A DNA stretch of 64,000 nt from Clostridiales bacterium (GCA_028725765.1 JAQYRL010000065.1:1-64000), one strand, 5' to 3'; counted from the first letter of the stretch, positions 37,599-46,486 are shown. A program made the numbers and translations. The notes: generated by a model not told the origin, from the sequence alone.

Positions 37599-38210
37599 TT
37601 AATACTTCCTTTTTTCAATATATTCTATTATTAAATTAGCTGCCTGTTCATAGTCAATATAAGAGGAGTTTAAACTCAAGTTATAATTCTTGATATCTCC
37701 CCACTTAAAACTAGTATGATAATTATAATAGTTTTCTCTTGCCTTATCATACGTTTTAACAAGTTCTTCTATAGTCTCAGGTTGCTCGCCATATTCTTCA
37801 ATACATCGCCTTATTCGATCCTGCTTCTCACCATGTATGAAAATATTTGTAACTCCAGGCACATCCTTTAAAACAAAGTCTGCACATCTTCCGACAATCA
37901 CGCCTTCGCCACTTTCAGCAATTTTCTCTATCACCTTATATTGAGCAACAAAAACTCTGTCGTTGATGCTCATAGGATCAGCCGAAATCGACTCTCCAAG
38001 ACAAATAGCTGAAGATAGTCCGTAAGTGAAACTGTTTTTCGCCCTAAGTTCTTCTCCCTCAAAAATGCTTTTGTCAATCCCACTTTCTTCGGTTGCCATT
38101 TCAATAATTTCTTTGTCATAGAATTTAACGCCTAGCTTCTCGGCAACAATTTTGCCTATAATTCTTCCGCCGCTTCCAAACTGTCTGCTGATTGTAACTA
38201 ATTTTTTCAT
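37599..38210 (-). CDS. Cytidylate-kinase-like family protein
   Basis: A 203-residue P-loop protein of the cytidylate kinase-like family (Cmk2 type), beginning K-L-V-T-I-S-R-Q-F-G-S-G-G-R-I-I-G, in which the P-loop is F-G-S-G-G rather than G-x-x-x-x-G-K-S/T, normal for this group. Conserved Y-D-K-E-I-I and V-G-R-C-A-D, plus the lid with I-R-R-C-I-E. Nucleotide monophosphate kinase activity is likely but not certain. The start at 38210 has AGGAGG 4-5 nt upstream; the longer frame (38264) has none. Confidence 0.85.
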   Translation of the reverse strand: MKKLVTISRQFGSGGRIIGKIVAEKLGVKFYDKEIIEMATEESGIDKSIFEGEELRAKNSFTYGLSSAICLGESISADPMSINDRVFVAQYKVIEKIAESGEGVIVGRCADFVLKDVPGVTNIFIHGEKQDRIRRCIEEYGEQPETIEELVKTYDKARENYYNYHTSFKWGDIKNYNLSLNSSYIDYEQAANLIIEYIEKRKY

Positions 38211-38252
38211 TGAACCTCCTACAAATTGAGCCAATGCCATTGCTATGCTAGT

Positions 38253-38281
38253 ATTATACAACAATTAACCCACTTTTACAA
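38253..38281 (-). promoter_or_regulatory. Promoter of the kinase-like/metG gene group
   Basis: Minus strand: TTGTAA, 17 nt, TATAAT, divergent from the tRNA promoter. Confidence 0.65.
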
Positions 38282-38323
38282 CAGGATATTTGGAAAAATT
38301 TGGTAAAAATATCGATTGCTTCA

Positions 38324-38352
38324 TTGACAAAATATTAGTGCTTTGTTACAAT
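38324..38352 (+). promoter_or_regulatory. Promoter of tRNA-Ala
   Basis: TTGACA, 17 nt, TACAAT, about 75 nt upstream of the mature tRNA 5' end. Confidence 0.75.
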
Positions 38353-38427
38353 TCTACTTGCCGAGAAAAACGAAAATTCAAAATCCCATACAAAGTAATT
38401 GCATATTCGATTTATAAAATTTCATAT

Positions 38428-38503
38428 GGGGAATTGGCGCAGTTGGGAGCGCGTTTGACTGGCAGTCAAAAGGTCAGGGGTTCGAATCCCCTATTCTCCA
38501 CCA
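38428..38503 (+). tRNA. tRNA-Ala (GGC)
   Basis: Complete cloverleaf with encoded CCA: acceptor GGGGAAT/ATTCTCC with the alanine identity pair G3-U70, D arm GCGC/GCGC, anticodon stem TTTGA/TCAAA with loop CTGGCAG (anticodon GGC at 38461-38463), T arm AGGGG-TTCGAAT-CCCCT, discriminator A. It reads GCC (and possibly GCU) alanine codons. A lone tRNA with its own promoter. Confidence 0.97.
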
Positions 38504-38535
38504 AGCAGATATTGGACAAACACCTATTTCTCTAA

Positions 38536-38574
38536 CGACCGTTTTTCTATTTTTTCTAGCGACCGTTTCTCTAT
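38536..38574. repeat. Short direct repeat after tRNA-Ala
   Basis: CGACCGTTTTTCTAT (38536-38550) and CGACCGTTTCTCTAT (38560-38574), 14 of 15 identical, period 24. Unknown role. Confidence 0.6.
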
Positions 38575-38597
38575 GAAGTGTTTGCTCTTACACGAAG

Positions 38598-38644
38598 TCG
38601 CAACCACCAACTAATGGGTTCACTACAATAGCTGGTGGTTGTGA
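38598..38644 (+). terminator. Hairpin downstream of tRNA-Ala
   Basis: GCAACCACCA pairs with TGGTGGTTGT, loop about 26 nt, followed by GATTTATTT. It could end tRNA-Ala transcription or, on the opposite strand, that of the Fic gene. Confidence 0.55.
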
Positions 38645-38711
38645 TTTATTTACCCGCTTGTATAGTTTATTAGATTAGGCTTATGCCACAAAATAGTTGG
38701 CAATTTGGTAT

Positions 38712-39656
38712 TTACTCTACCATTCTTTTCCAACATCGTTCCTTCATAAAGGCTGAAATAACAGAAATATCTTCGCCTTCGTAATACTTTACAAGTAACT
38801 TTTTAAATTCCGATACTTCCTTTTCTGGAATCACTAAGAAACCTCCTCCATGGGCAATAAGATAATGGTTTGCAAAAATAACAGAAGCTCGCTTATTACC
38901 GTCCAGAAATACTTGCGTCTTCATGCAGTAAAGACAAAGCCTGATTGCAATATTAATTGAGTCATCATCTTCCTCAACAATCTCCTGAATTCTTTCCTTT
39001 ACGTCTAACTCGCTTGGCAAGGGTGGAACATAAGATGAGCCACCTATTGTAACTGGAACACCTCTGATTCGACCGCCTTCTGAAAAGAAACCTTGATTAA
39101 CAAGTCTAGCAATATGACTTAGCATATAATAGTCAGAACGGCTAGCAACAACGTCACGATCTAAAATAAACTCCCATGCGTGTTTCAAATTCAAAATTTT
39201 CTGCACATCGGTAGCCGTCATGCCAGATACTTTTCCGTTCTCTATTATCTCTTCAGTTTGAGGAAAGGATGTTGCGACACCCTCCAAAACAGCTTGATCG
39301 TAGATATTCATTTTCATATTTGCACGTGCAAATTCAATATTGTTTATAACTTCGGCAGAAATATCATCCTCGGCATACCCGGCTGCAGCAAGCTGTTTTT
39401 CAATACTGCGAAGAGATTTTCTGATTTCGCGTGCTTCCCTAGCATTTCGCAGTAGCAGATTATACAATTCTTCTGTATATTTGCCTACATAAGTAGATGT
39501 CTGTTTTCCTGCAACACGTTTTCTTACATAAAGATATTTGCCATTGCCACGGTTCTTGATTTCAGGTGTACCTTCATATGGCATTAAGTTCATTCTTGCA
39601 TTGAGCTCGGCACGACTTCTGAGTAACTCCTGAATCTCATTATATTGTGCTGCCAT
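38712..39656 (-). CDS. Fic-domain protein with Gln in place of the catalytic His
   Basis: A 314-residue Fic-fold protein. Fic enzymes transfer AMP or other nucleotides to proteins through H-x-F-x-D/E-G-N-G/K-R. Here the motif reads Q248-V-F-L-D-G-N-K-R, so the catalytic His is Gln while the anion-binding D-G-N-K-R is intact; ordinary AMP transfer is not expected. The N-terminal 100 residues are a charged helical region with a basic patch (K-Y-L-Y-V-R-K-R). No partner antitoxin-like gene is adjacent. SD AGGAGG precedes the ATG, and the promoter is spanned by a 9-bp inverted repeat (39670-39713). Could be a regulatory or pseudo-enzyme Fic. Confidence 0.85.
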   Translation of the reverse strand: MAAQYNEIQELLRSRAELNARMNLMPYEGTPEIKNRGNGKYLYVRKRVAGKQTSTYVGKYTEELYNLLLRNAREAREIRKSLRSIEKQLAAAGYAEDDISAEVINNIEFARANMKMNIYDQAVLEGVATSFPQTEEIIENGKVSGMTATDVQKILNLKHAWEFILDRDVVASRSDYYMLSHIARLVNQGFFSEGGRIRGVPVTIGGSSYVPPLPSELDVKERIQEIVEEDDDSINIAIRLCLYCMKTQVFLDGNKRASVIFANHYLIAHGGGFLVIPEKEVSEFKKLLVKYYEGEDISVISAFMKERCWKRMVE

Positions 39657-39669
39657 TTAAGTCCTCCTT

Positions 39670-39720
39670 TTGGGGAGCATTACCCTAGAATATTATATAA
39701 TAAAGCTCCCCAATGTTCAA
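39670..39720 (-). promoter_or_regulatory. Promoter and palindromic operator of the Fic gene
   Basis: Minus strand TTGAAC, 17 nt, TATAAT (39692-39720). A perfect 9-bp inverted repeat TTGGGGAGC (39670-39678) / GCTCCCCAA (39705-39713) flanks the -10, one arm lying between the -35 and -10 hexamers, suggesting tight repression or a regulatory hairpin in the leader. Confidence 0.6.
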
Positions 39721-39751
39721 TATTCCTTTGTGCAGATTTTTTCATATATCA

Positions 39752-39791
39752 AAATAGTTCCCCAGACATCTATGTGCCCGTCGGAACTATT
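39752..39791. terminator. Hairpin after nrdB
   Basis: AAATAGTTCC pairs with GGAACTATTT (loop about 20 nt). T-rich flanks on both strands; probable terminator of nrdB. Confidence 0.55.
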
Positions 39792-39844
39792 TCTTATTTT
39801 TCAATAATATTTTGTGTTATCTTACATATTAAACTTATATATTT

Positions 39845-40894
39845 CTACAGGTCATCTTCAATAGCGCTGCTCTTGGCGTAAGCTGATGATCTAGCCTCAA
39901 AGAAATCGGTTTTAACCATGTTCGCATTGGAATACTGGCTTACCCACGCCATTGATGCAGGTTCTTCCTCATACCCCGGATAAAGTGTCCCAAGTCCCAA
40001 AGAAGAATACCTCTGATTGCCAAGATACTTGATATAGTCTTCCACCATTTTGTTATTCAATCCTGGTATGTCATTGCCTATAACGTACTGCCCCCACGCA
40101 ATTTCCTGCTCTACGCCAGTCTTTATCATGTCGGCAATCATCTTCTTGTTTTCCTCATTGAACAGTTCCGGTTCTTCCTTTTCAAGCTCCAAGAGAATTT
40201 TTTTGAAAAGCCACAGATGTGTGTTCTCATCCCTGTTTATATACCTTATCTCCTGAACGCTTCCAGGCATCTTGCCATTCCTACCAAGATTATAGAAAAA
40301 CATAAAGCCAGAATAGAAATAAACACCTTCAAGAATGTAGTTTGCAATACAGACCTTGAGGAATGTATATTTATTTGGATTATCCAGAAACTCGTTATAA
40401 AGTTCTCCGATAAATTTGTTTCTATTCAAAAGATGTTCATCTGTCTTCCACTGATAAAGAATGTCGTTTCTCTCCGTTGGATTGCATATTGTATCGAGCA
40501 TATAGCTGTAACTCTGACTGTGTATGCACTCCTGGAAAGTCTGAATTGAAAGGCATAGATTGATTTCGTTAGCCGTTACGTACTGACCTATGTTTGGCAG
40601 ATTTGCAGACTGAAGCGAATCAAGATACACAAGGAAGCTGAGTATTTTGTCGTATGCAGTACGCTCCGCTGGTAGCAAATTAGGATAATCGTTCTTGTCT
40701 TGGTCGAGGTTGATTTCTTCTGGAATCCAGAAGTTATTCATGCCCTGTCTGTACCAGTCAGAAACCCATGAGTATTTCATGTTGTTGAAGTCGTTGATAT
40801 TAGTTGTGTTGAAGTTCAAAAGTCTTCTGTTGTTTACCTCGATATCACCATCCGGATTGAAAAGAGGTTTTTTTGTAATTTTGTTCTCGCCCAT
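39845..40894 (-). CDS. nrdB: Ribonucleotide reductase class I, small subunit
   Basis: Radical-generating R2 subunit for reduction of ribonucleoside diphosphates. The 349-residue helical protein has the metal ligands D92, E122, H125, E189, E223 and H226 and keeps Tyr129 in E-C-I-H-S-Q-S-Y, the radical-tyrosine position, so a tyrosyl-radical di-metal cofactor (Fe or Mn) is expected. The C-terminal tail (S-S-A-Y-A-K-S-S-A-I-E-D-D-L) is the R1-binding peptide. Class I enzymes need O2 or an activase; in an anaerobe it is likely a backup to class III. Located 97 nt after nrdA with a tandem repeat between. Confidence 0.93.
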   Translation of the reverse strand: MGENKITKKPLFNPDGDIEVNNRRLLNFNTTNINDFNNMKYSWVSDWYRQGMNNFWIPEEINLDQDKNDYPNLLPAERTAYDKILSFLVYLDSLQSANLPNIGQYVTANEINLCLSIQTFQECIHSQSYSYMLDTICNPTERNDILYQWKTDEHLLNRNKFIGELYNEFLDNPNKYTFLKVCIANYILEGVYFYSGFMFFYNLGRNGKMPGSVQEIRYINRDENTHLWLFKKILLELEKEEPELFNEENKKMIADMIKTGVEQEIAWGQYVIGNDIPGLNNKMVEDYIKYLGNQRYSSLGLGTLYPGYEEEPASMAWVSQYSNANMVKTDFFEARSSAYAKSSAIEDDL

Positions 40895-40940
40895 TTTTAT
40901 CTCCTATTTTTAAACGAACTATTATTAAATTCCCCATACT

Positions 40941-40998
40941 GACCCAATTTTAATCTGAGTCGATCCAATTATAATCTAGGCCGACCTATTCTTAAGCC
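40941..40998. repeat. Tandem repeat of 21 bp between nrdA and nrdB
   Basis: Two full copies (40941-40961, 40962-40982) beginning GAYCCAATTWTAATCT and a partial third (40983 onward) beginning GACCTATTCTTAA, running into the nrdA stop codon. Confidence 0.6.
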
Positions 40999-43505
40999 GA
41001 ACAGCTATCGCACTCTTCAGCCTCTAGGGATTTCGATCTCACATAGTAAACCGTCTTAACGCCCTCTTCCCACGCCAAAATATACAAGTTCAAAAGTTGG
41101 CTCATCTTGTAATCGTTGTTTATCCAGAAATTCATGCTCTGAGCCTGGTCGATATGCCTCTGCCTTGCACCTGCTGCCCTGATTGACCACGTCTGATCGA
41201 TGTAGTGAGCCTGCTTGTAGTACCAGAACGTTTCAGTCGAAAGATCTGGAGCCACCCTTGGCATAATCATTCCCTTCTTTTCTTCCAGATAGAACTTGCT
41301 CATAACTGGGTCCAGTCCAGCACTTGTTCCTATCAAAATCGATGTTGAACTTGTCGGTGCTGTCGCCATGAGCCATCCGTTTCTCATTCCGCCTTCCTTG
41401 ATGCTGTCTTTGAGAGCAAGCCATCTTTCGCTGTCATAGTTTCTTCGCACAAAATATTCGCCTGTCTCCCACTCGCTGTCCTCGAAGTAGCTATAACTGC
41501 CTCTTTCTTTGGCAAGCTCGTTGCTCGCCTTGATTGCGGCATATGCGATGTCTTCAAATACCCGATCCGCAAAGGCTACGTGTTCATCTGACTCCCAACG
41601 TATTTTGTTCTTCGCTAGCATGTGGTGATATCCTGAAACACCTAAGCCAATTGCCCTGTTCCTCTTGCTTGTGATTTCAGCGTATGGCACTGGATAGAGG
41701 TTCAAGTCAATTACGTTATCAAGTGCTCTCACAGTGGTTGCTGTTACATCTTCGAGTTCTTCCTTGTCGCTAACATCAATGTGTCCTAGGCAGAGCGATG
41801 CGAGATTGCAAACGACAAAATCTCCTGGCTTCGTTGTCTGAACTACTACTTGATCGCCGTCTTCAGTAGTTATAGTTTTGCTTATAAATTCAGTTTCACT
41901 CATGTTTTGTGCAATTTCTGTGCACAGATTTGAGCAATATATCATGCCCTGATGTTTGTTAGGATTAGCCCTATTTACGGTATCCCTATAGAATGCGAAC
42001 GGGGTGCCGGTTTCAACCGCAGATTTTAGAATAAGCCTTACTAATTCCTTTAGATTTATAGCTCTTTTTGAAATTCTTGAGTCGTTGACACAGTCCAAAT
42101 ATTTTTCTTCCCATTCCTCACCATAAGAATCTTCAAGAGAATACCCCTTTGTAGTGAGGATATCGTGAGGGTCCATTAGGTACCAATCTTGGTCAAGGTT
42201 TTCCTTCGCCATCTTCCAAAACAAGTCTGGATAGCAAACCGCAGGAAATACGTCATGAGCCTTCATTCGGTCATCGCCGTTGTTTGTTCTAAGTTGCAAG
42301 AATTCTGGCAGGTCCTTATGCCATGCATCCAGGTAAACAGCGACTGCTCCCTGCCTCATTCCGAGCTGATCGACCGCAACAGCAGTATCGTTTACTAGCC
42401 TAATCCACCTTATCACACCGCCACTTGCACCTTCAAAGCCCCTTATTTTGCCGCCTCTTGATCTAACCTTGCCGAAGTACATCCCCATTCCTCCACCGAG
42501 TTTTGAAACCTCAGCGAACTGAGAAATGCTGTGATAGATCCCTTCAAGTGAGTCAGGCACAGTGTCGATAAAGCAGCTTGATAACTGATTGTACGGCTTC
42601 CTCGCATTCGAAAGCGTAGGTGTTGCCATAGTAACCTTCTGCAAGCTCAAGATATCATAGAATTTTTCTACCCAAAATAATCTGTCTTCTTTTTCACCCA
42701 TGGCCAGATGCATCGCAACGCCCATAAACATCTCTTGCGGAGATTCAAGTGACACATGGCTATGGTTATGGATTATATACCTATGTATCAAAAGATCCAG
42801 ACCTGAATATGTGAACAAATCGTTTCGGCTATTATCCAATTTCTCCTCGATTTGGTCGATTTCGTTCTTATCATAGTTCTCTAAAATATATTGGCCATAA
42901 AGTCCTTCATCAGTTAGATATTTGATTTTGTTATAGAAACCACTAATGCCTAGATTATCTTCAGTCTCTCTAAGTTCCCGATGAAAAACATAACTGAGAA
43001 TACGCCCTGCAATCTTTTCCCAATTTGGCTCCTCCTGAGAAGTGAGCTCCTCGGCGGATTTGGTAAGTAGTTTAAGCCTGCTATCAAGGTCCATTTCGTC
43101 CTTGTTCATTGCAATATACTTAGCTCTTAAGCGTGATAAATCATAATCCTGAAAATCTCGCTGAATCTTATGTAGAACATCTTCAATTTCTTCATCTCCG
43201 ATATCCTTAATTAATTTGGTTCTGATTCGTCTTAGAGATGTCCTCTTTTCCCTGTACAAAATATAGCTTCTTGCGACATTGTAGCAGTCGTTTTTCATGA
43301 GTATAACTTCAACGGCATCCTGAATTTCTTCAACCTCAGCCATCTCAACACCATGAAATCTCATTTCAATCTGCTCAATTAAGCTATCTAACCTTTCACT
43401 GTCACATTCCTCTCCCACAGATACAAAAGACTTGCGTATTGCAACTCTAATCTTCTCTGCATCATAAGGCACCTCTGTTAAGTTTCTCTTAATAATTGTC
43501 TTCAT
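40992..43505 (-). CDS. nrdA: Ribonucleotide reductase class I, large subunit
   Basis: Catalytic R1 subunit. The 837-residue chain has an N-terminal ATP cone (about 1-95, R-N-L-T-E-V-P-Y-D-A-E-K-I-R-V-A-I), which implies overall activity regulation by dATP, the substrate-site N-L-C-T-E-I and Cys-dependent radical site region, and a C-terminal E-A-E-E-C-D-S-C redox pair used for reduction by thioredoxin or glutaredoxin. ATG at 43505 (GGAG 8 nt upstream) rather than the TTG at 43508. The promoter -35 is overlapped by one of two NrdR boxes. Confidence 0.95.
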   Translation of the reverse strand: MKTIIKRNLTEVPYDAEKIRVAIRKSFVSVGEECDSERLDSLIEQIEMRFHGVEMAEVEEIQDAVEVILMKNDCYNVARSYILYREKRTSLRRIRTKLIKDIGDEEIEDVLHKIQRDFQDYDLSRLRAKYIAMNKDEMDLDSRLKLLTKSAEELTSQEEPNWEKIAGRILSYVFHRELRETEDNLGISGFYNKIKYLTDEGLYGQYILENYDKNEIDQIEEKLDNSRNDLFTYSGLDLLIHRYIIHNHSHVSLESPQEMFMGVAMHLAMGEKEDRLFWVEKFYDILSLQKVTMATPTLSNARKPYNQLSSCFIDTVPDSLEGIYHSISQFAEVSKLGGGMGMYFGKVRSRGGKIRGFEGASGGVIRWIRLVNDTAVAVDQLGMRQGAVAVYLDAWHKDLPEFLQLRTNNGDDRMKAHDVFPAVCYPDLFWKMAKENLDQDWYLMDPHDILTTKGYSLEDSYGEEWEEKYLDCVNDSRISKRAINLKELVRLILKSAVETGTPFAFYRDTVNRANPNKHQGMIYCSNLCTEIAQNMSETEFISKTITTEDGDQVVVQTTKPGDFVVCNLASLCLGHIDVSDKEELEDVTATTVRALDNVIDLNLYPVPYAEITSKRNRAIGLGVSGYHHMLAKNKIRWESDEHVAFADRVFEDIAYAAIKASNELAKERGSYSYFEDSEWETGEYFVRRNYDSERWLALKDSIKEGGMRNGWLMATAPTSSTSILIGTSAGLDPVMSKFYLEEKKGMIMPRVAPDLSTETFWYYKQAHYIDQTWSIRAAGARQRHIDQAQSMNFWINNDYKMSQLLNLYILAWEEGVKTVYYVRSKSLEAEECDSCSA

Positions 43506-43543
43506 CAATTCAACTCCGTTTAAATTATTATATTAATGCATCT

Positions 43544-43591
43544 TCACAATATGTCGTTGTTACGAAAATATTCTATCACAATATGTAGAGA
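43544..43591. promoter_or_regulatory. Tandem NrdR boxes of the nrdAB operon
   Basis: Two sites (43544-43559 and 43576-43591) sharing TCACAATATGT, each matching most of the NrdR consensus acaCwAtATaTwGtgt, spaced exactly 32 bp. The first overlaps the -35 region of TATAAT at 43527-43532 (minus strand). This is the usual arrangement of NrdR repression of ribonucleotide reductase genes. Confidence 0.75.
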
Positions 43592-43612
43592 ATTTATACC
43601 CCGAATTTTCAA

Positions 43613-43645
43613 AATAAAAGACTGCAAAATTGCAGTCTTTTTCTC
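43613..43645. terminator. Terminator of the Bce-type ABC operon
   Basis: AAAAGACTGCA (43617-43627) pairs with TGCAGTCTTTT (43631-43641) with a short loop and T-tracts on both strands; bidirectional, ending the exporter permease gene. Confidence 0.85.
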
Positions 43646-43661
43646 TTTCACTCTTATTCAA

Positions 43662-45659
43662 TTAAGAAATAATCCTATGATAAACTTTTGATGTCATGAT
43701 AAATATAATCAAATATATCGCTGCAAACACTGCAATCACAGTCAGTAAATTTCCCACAAAGAACCAAACATCCGTTACTGCAAAGAGTGCCATAAGCTGG
43801 AATACTATCTTGCTTGCTACAGCACAGTGTATAACTGCAACAGCAAGAGGCAAGAAGAATAACCACAAAATTTGTTTTCTAGTGGTACGTTTGACAATTT
43901 TCTCCGGGAGACCTACCTTAGCCATTATCTGATACCTATTTCTATCCTCAAATGCTTCCGAAATTTGTTTATAGTAAATTATCATAATGGCTCCGATCAA
44001 GAAAATGGTTCCCATCAGCATCCCTATAAAGAAAAAACCTCCATTAATCTGCATAAGAAAATCTCGCTTTTCCTCTCTTGTTTCATAACTAAATTTTTCA
44101 CCTTCTGATTCGAAAGCGGTCTTGACCCTTTGGCTGTAATCAGTTTTCATATTATCAACATGCCACGCCGCCGAAATATGGTATAAATCTGATGTTGTTT
44201 GCCCACTTTTTACATTATAGTCCTTATTATAATAGTTAACTATTTTAAAGAGATCATCTTCATCCGGAACTACAATGGCCTGACCCTGAAGAATTAATGT
44301 TTCCTTGGTGCCTTCTTTTGCATGATCTATGACTTTATATTTCTTGGTAGCAATAACTAAATTTTTCGCACTTGCTAGATCCGTCTTTGCATCAGCTATT
44401 ATAATTTCATTTTTGCCCAATTTGTAATTTGTTCCGGCTCTATTATTGTAGTCTCTTACAGTCATAAAAGACACAACATATATATCACCCATAGAAGGAT
44501 TCTTTTTATAGTCATGCTTAAGTGCACCCTTCTCCAAAGTAAAACCATTCATATAGTATTGGTACACCTTTAGCCCCTTTATCTCTTCATTACCAATTGT
44601 AGTCGATTCAATTTTATTTTTCAGTTCCTTTTCAAACAATGCGTAATTATCATAGTCTTTATGAGACTCATTCATAAAATAATCTACATTGTAATCATCA
44701 TCAACAAGCTGATCTATTAGCCTGTCTGTCTGAACATATGCTGATGCAGTAATTGTTAAGGTCAGTATTATCATGGTGCTTAGGAGCGCTATACTGCCAA
44801 GGCTCAGGCCATTACTATTTATTCTATGTAGCATTCCGGATATTGAAAGAAAGTTTTCAGCCTTATAATAGAATTTTTTATTTCGTCTTAGGGCCTTCAA
44901 AACTATAGACCCAAGGCTTATAAATAGCAAGTATGTTCCAATTACCACAGCTATGGCTGCGAAGAAAAATATTGTTATGGCATCCAATGTGCCCTTCGTA
45001 GTTAAAGCTGCAAAATATCCGCCTCCCAAGAATAATGCACCAATTACTAGAAGGATATATCTATTCTTGGGTTCGCCCTCTCTTTTGTGCTTGCTTGACA
45101 TAAGCTCAATAGGTGAGGAACGATAAATTTTACCTATTCCGTTTATCGCTATAATTAGATACGATATTCCAATCACAGCGATTGTGAGTAGAACGGGTTT
45201 CATTGTTAAAGGATACTCCATAAGAGGAACACCCTGGCTGCCTGTTATTTTGTTAAAAATTAAGAAGAGTGCCTTGCCAAAGATCCTCCCACCAGCAATT
45301 GAGAGAATAGATATTGCGAGGAAACATATATTTTGTTCTATAAACATTATAGCGTTTATGTGTTTTTTCTCCATGCCTAAAATTTCATACAAGGCGATTT
45401 CCTTGCTCCTTGTCTTGCTGATTAGTCGATTGCAATATGTGATAAAAATCACCGCGAAGATGCCAACAAGGGTAACTGCAAGGCTCATTATGCTAATCAT
45501 GTTTGCATTTCTCTCTTGGACAAATTTATTATCAAGTAATGATGCTCCTATAAAGAACAACATCCCCATAATGCCCGAAGTGAAGATAAATGGTAACAAT
45601 AATTGTTTATAGGATACTACGTTCCTCCATGCTATCCTCCTTTTTAATTTATTTTTCAT
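43662..45659 (-). CDS. BceB-type ABC permease (antimicrobial peptide sensing/export)
   Basis: A 665-residue FtsX-family permease with about ten membrane helices and a large extracellular domain (about residues 310-530) between helices seven and eight, the layout of BceB/PsdB. With its ATPase it would remove or release peptide antibiotics acting on cell-wall lipid intermediates, and signal through the adjacent kinase. ATG at 45659 with GAGGTG 6 nt upstream preferred to GTG 45668; it overlaps the ATPase gene end. The adjacent kinase-response regulator pair is of the matching Bce type. Substrate peptide unknown. Confidence 0.88.
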   Translation of the reverse strand: MKNKLKRRIAWRNVVSYKQLLLPFIFTSGIMGMLFFIGASLLDNKFVQERNANMISIMSLAVTLVGIFAVIFITYCNRLISKTRSKEIALYEILGMEKKHINAIMFIEQNICFLAISILSIAGGRIFGKALFLIFNKITGSQGVPLMEYPLTMKPVLLTIAVIGISYLIIAINGIGKIYRSSPIELMSSKHKREGEPKNRYILLVIGALFLGGGYFAALTTKGTLDAITIFFFAAIAVVIGTYLLFISLGSIVLKALRRNKKFYYKAENFLSISGMLHRINSNGLSLGSIALLSTMIILTLTITASAYVQTDRLIDQLVDDDYNVDYFMNESHKDYDNYALFEKELKNKIESTTIGNEEIKGLKVYQYYMNGFTLEKGALKHDYKKNPSMGDIYVVSFMTVRDYNNRAGTNYKLGKNEIIIADAKTDLASAKNLVIATKKYKVIDHAKEGTKETLILQGQAIVVPDEDDLFKIVNYYNKDYNVKSGQTTSDLYHISAAWHVDNMKTDYSQRVKTAFESEGEKFSYETREEKRDFLMQINGGFFFIGMLMGTIFLIGAIMIIYYKQISEAFEDRNRYQIMAKVGLPEKIVKRTTRKQILWLFFLPLAVAVIHCAVASKIVFQLMALFAVTDVWFFVGNLLTVIAVFAAIYLIIFIMTSKVYHRIIS

Positions 45660-46410
45660 AGTCTGCACCTCGCATCATGAACTGGGTCTTGCCGATTGTT
45701 TCCATAAACTCATTATTGCTTTTCTCACCTTTATATATTTCGTTATAGACTTTACCATCTTTGATAAACAAAACTCTATTTGCAAAGGATGCTGCTCGAA
45801 CTGAATGTGTTACCACCATTATGGTTTGTCCTGAATTATTGATTTTTTCAAATGTCTTCATTATCATATCTGCCGACCCTGAATCCAGTGCACCCGTTGG
45901 CTCATCTGCGAGAATAAGTTTAGGGTTTGTAATCATTGCTCTAGCTATAGCGACCCTTTGCTTTTGTCCACCCGAAATTTCGTATGGGAATTTATTTAGT
46001 AGAGTTTCAATTCCAAGTGCCTCCGAGAGTGGCATGAGCTTTTTCTCCATTTTGTCATACGAATATCCCGACAAAACAAGGGGCAACAAAATATTGTCCT
46101 TTGTGTTAAAGGTATCTAGCAAATTAAAATCTTGAAACACAAATCCGAGTTCATTTCTCCTAAACGATGCAAGCTCATTATTTTTGAATTGTCCTATATT
46201 ATTTCCACCTATGTATACTTCCCCTTCGGTAGGATTATCGAGGGTTGAAACCATATTTAAAAGTGTAGTTTTTCCTGAACCTGACTCTCCCATTATTGCA
46301 ACAAACTCTCCCTCTTCAAGCGAGAAATTTATTCCATTCAGAGCTACAGTCTGGCTTCCTGTTCCCTTTGAATATATTTTTGTAAGATTTTTTACTTCTA
46401 ACATTGCCAT
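45649..46410 (-). CDS. BceA-type ABC ATPase
   Basis: A 253-residue ATPase with Walker A G-E-S-G-S-G-K-T-T, Q-loop F-V-F-Q-D-F-N, signature I-S-G-G-Q-K-Q-R and Walker B L-I-L-A-D-E-P-T-G-A-L-D, and switch His in V-V-T-H. The C-terminal extension (F-M-E-T-I-G-K-T-Q-F-M-M-R) is typical of Bce-type ATPases. Its own -10 (TATAAT, minus strand 46445-46450) with a poor -35 suggests activation by the response regulator. Confidence 0.9.
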   Translation of the reverse strand: MAMLEVKNLTKIYSKGTGSQTVALNGINFSLEEGEFVAIMGESGSGKTTLLNMVSTLDNPTEGEVYIGGNNIGQFKNNELASFRRNELGFVFQDFNLLDTFNTKDNILLPLVLSGYSYDKMEKKLMPLSEALGIETLLNKFPYEISGGQKQRVAIARAMITNPKLILADEPTGALDSGSADMIMKTFEKINNSGQTIMVVTHSVRAASFANRVLFIKDGKVYNEIYKGEKSNNEFMETIGKTQFMMRGADYEK

Positions 46411-46486
46411 TATAAATTTTCCTCCTCAATCGAACTATATCTAAATTATAATATCTTATTTAAAGGCTTGCATTTATTTAACCTTA

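Noticed and set aside
38504-38711. Integrated mobile element at tRNA-Ala
   Set aside because: No integrase, no duplicate of the tRNA 3' end, no composition break visible by eye.
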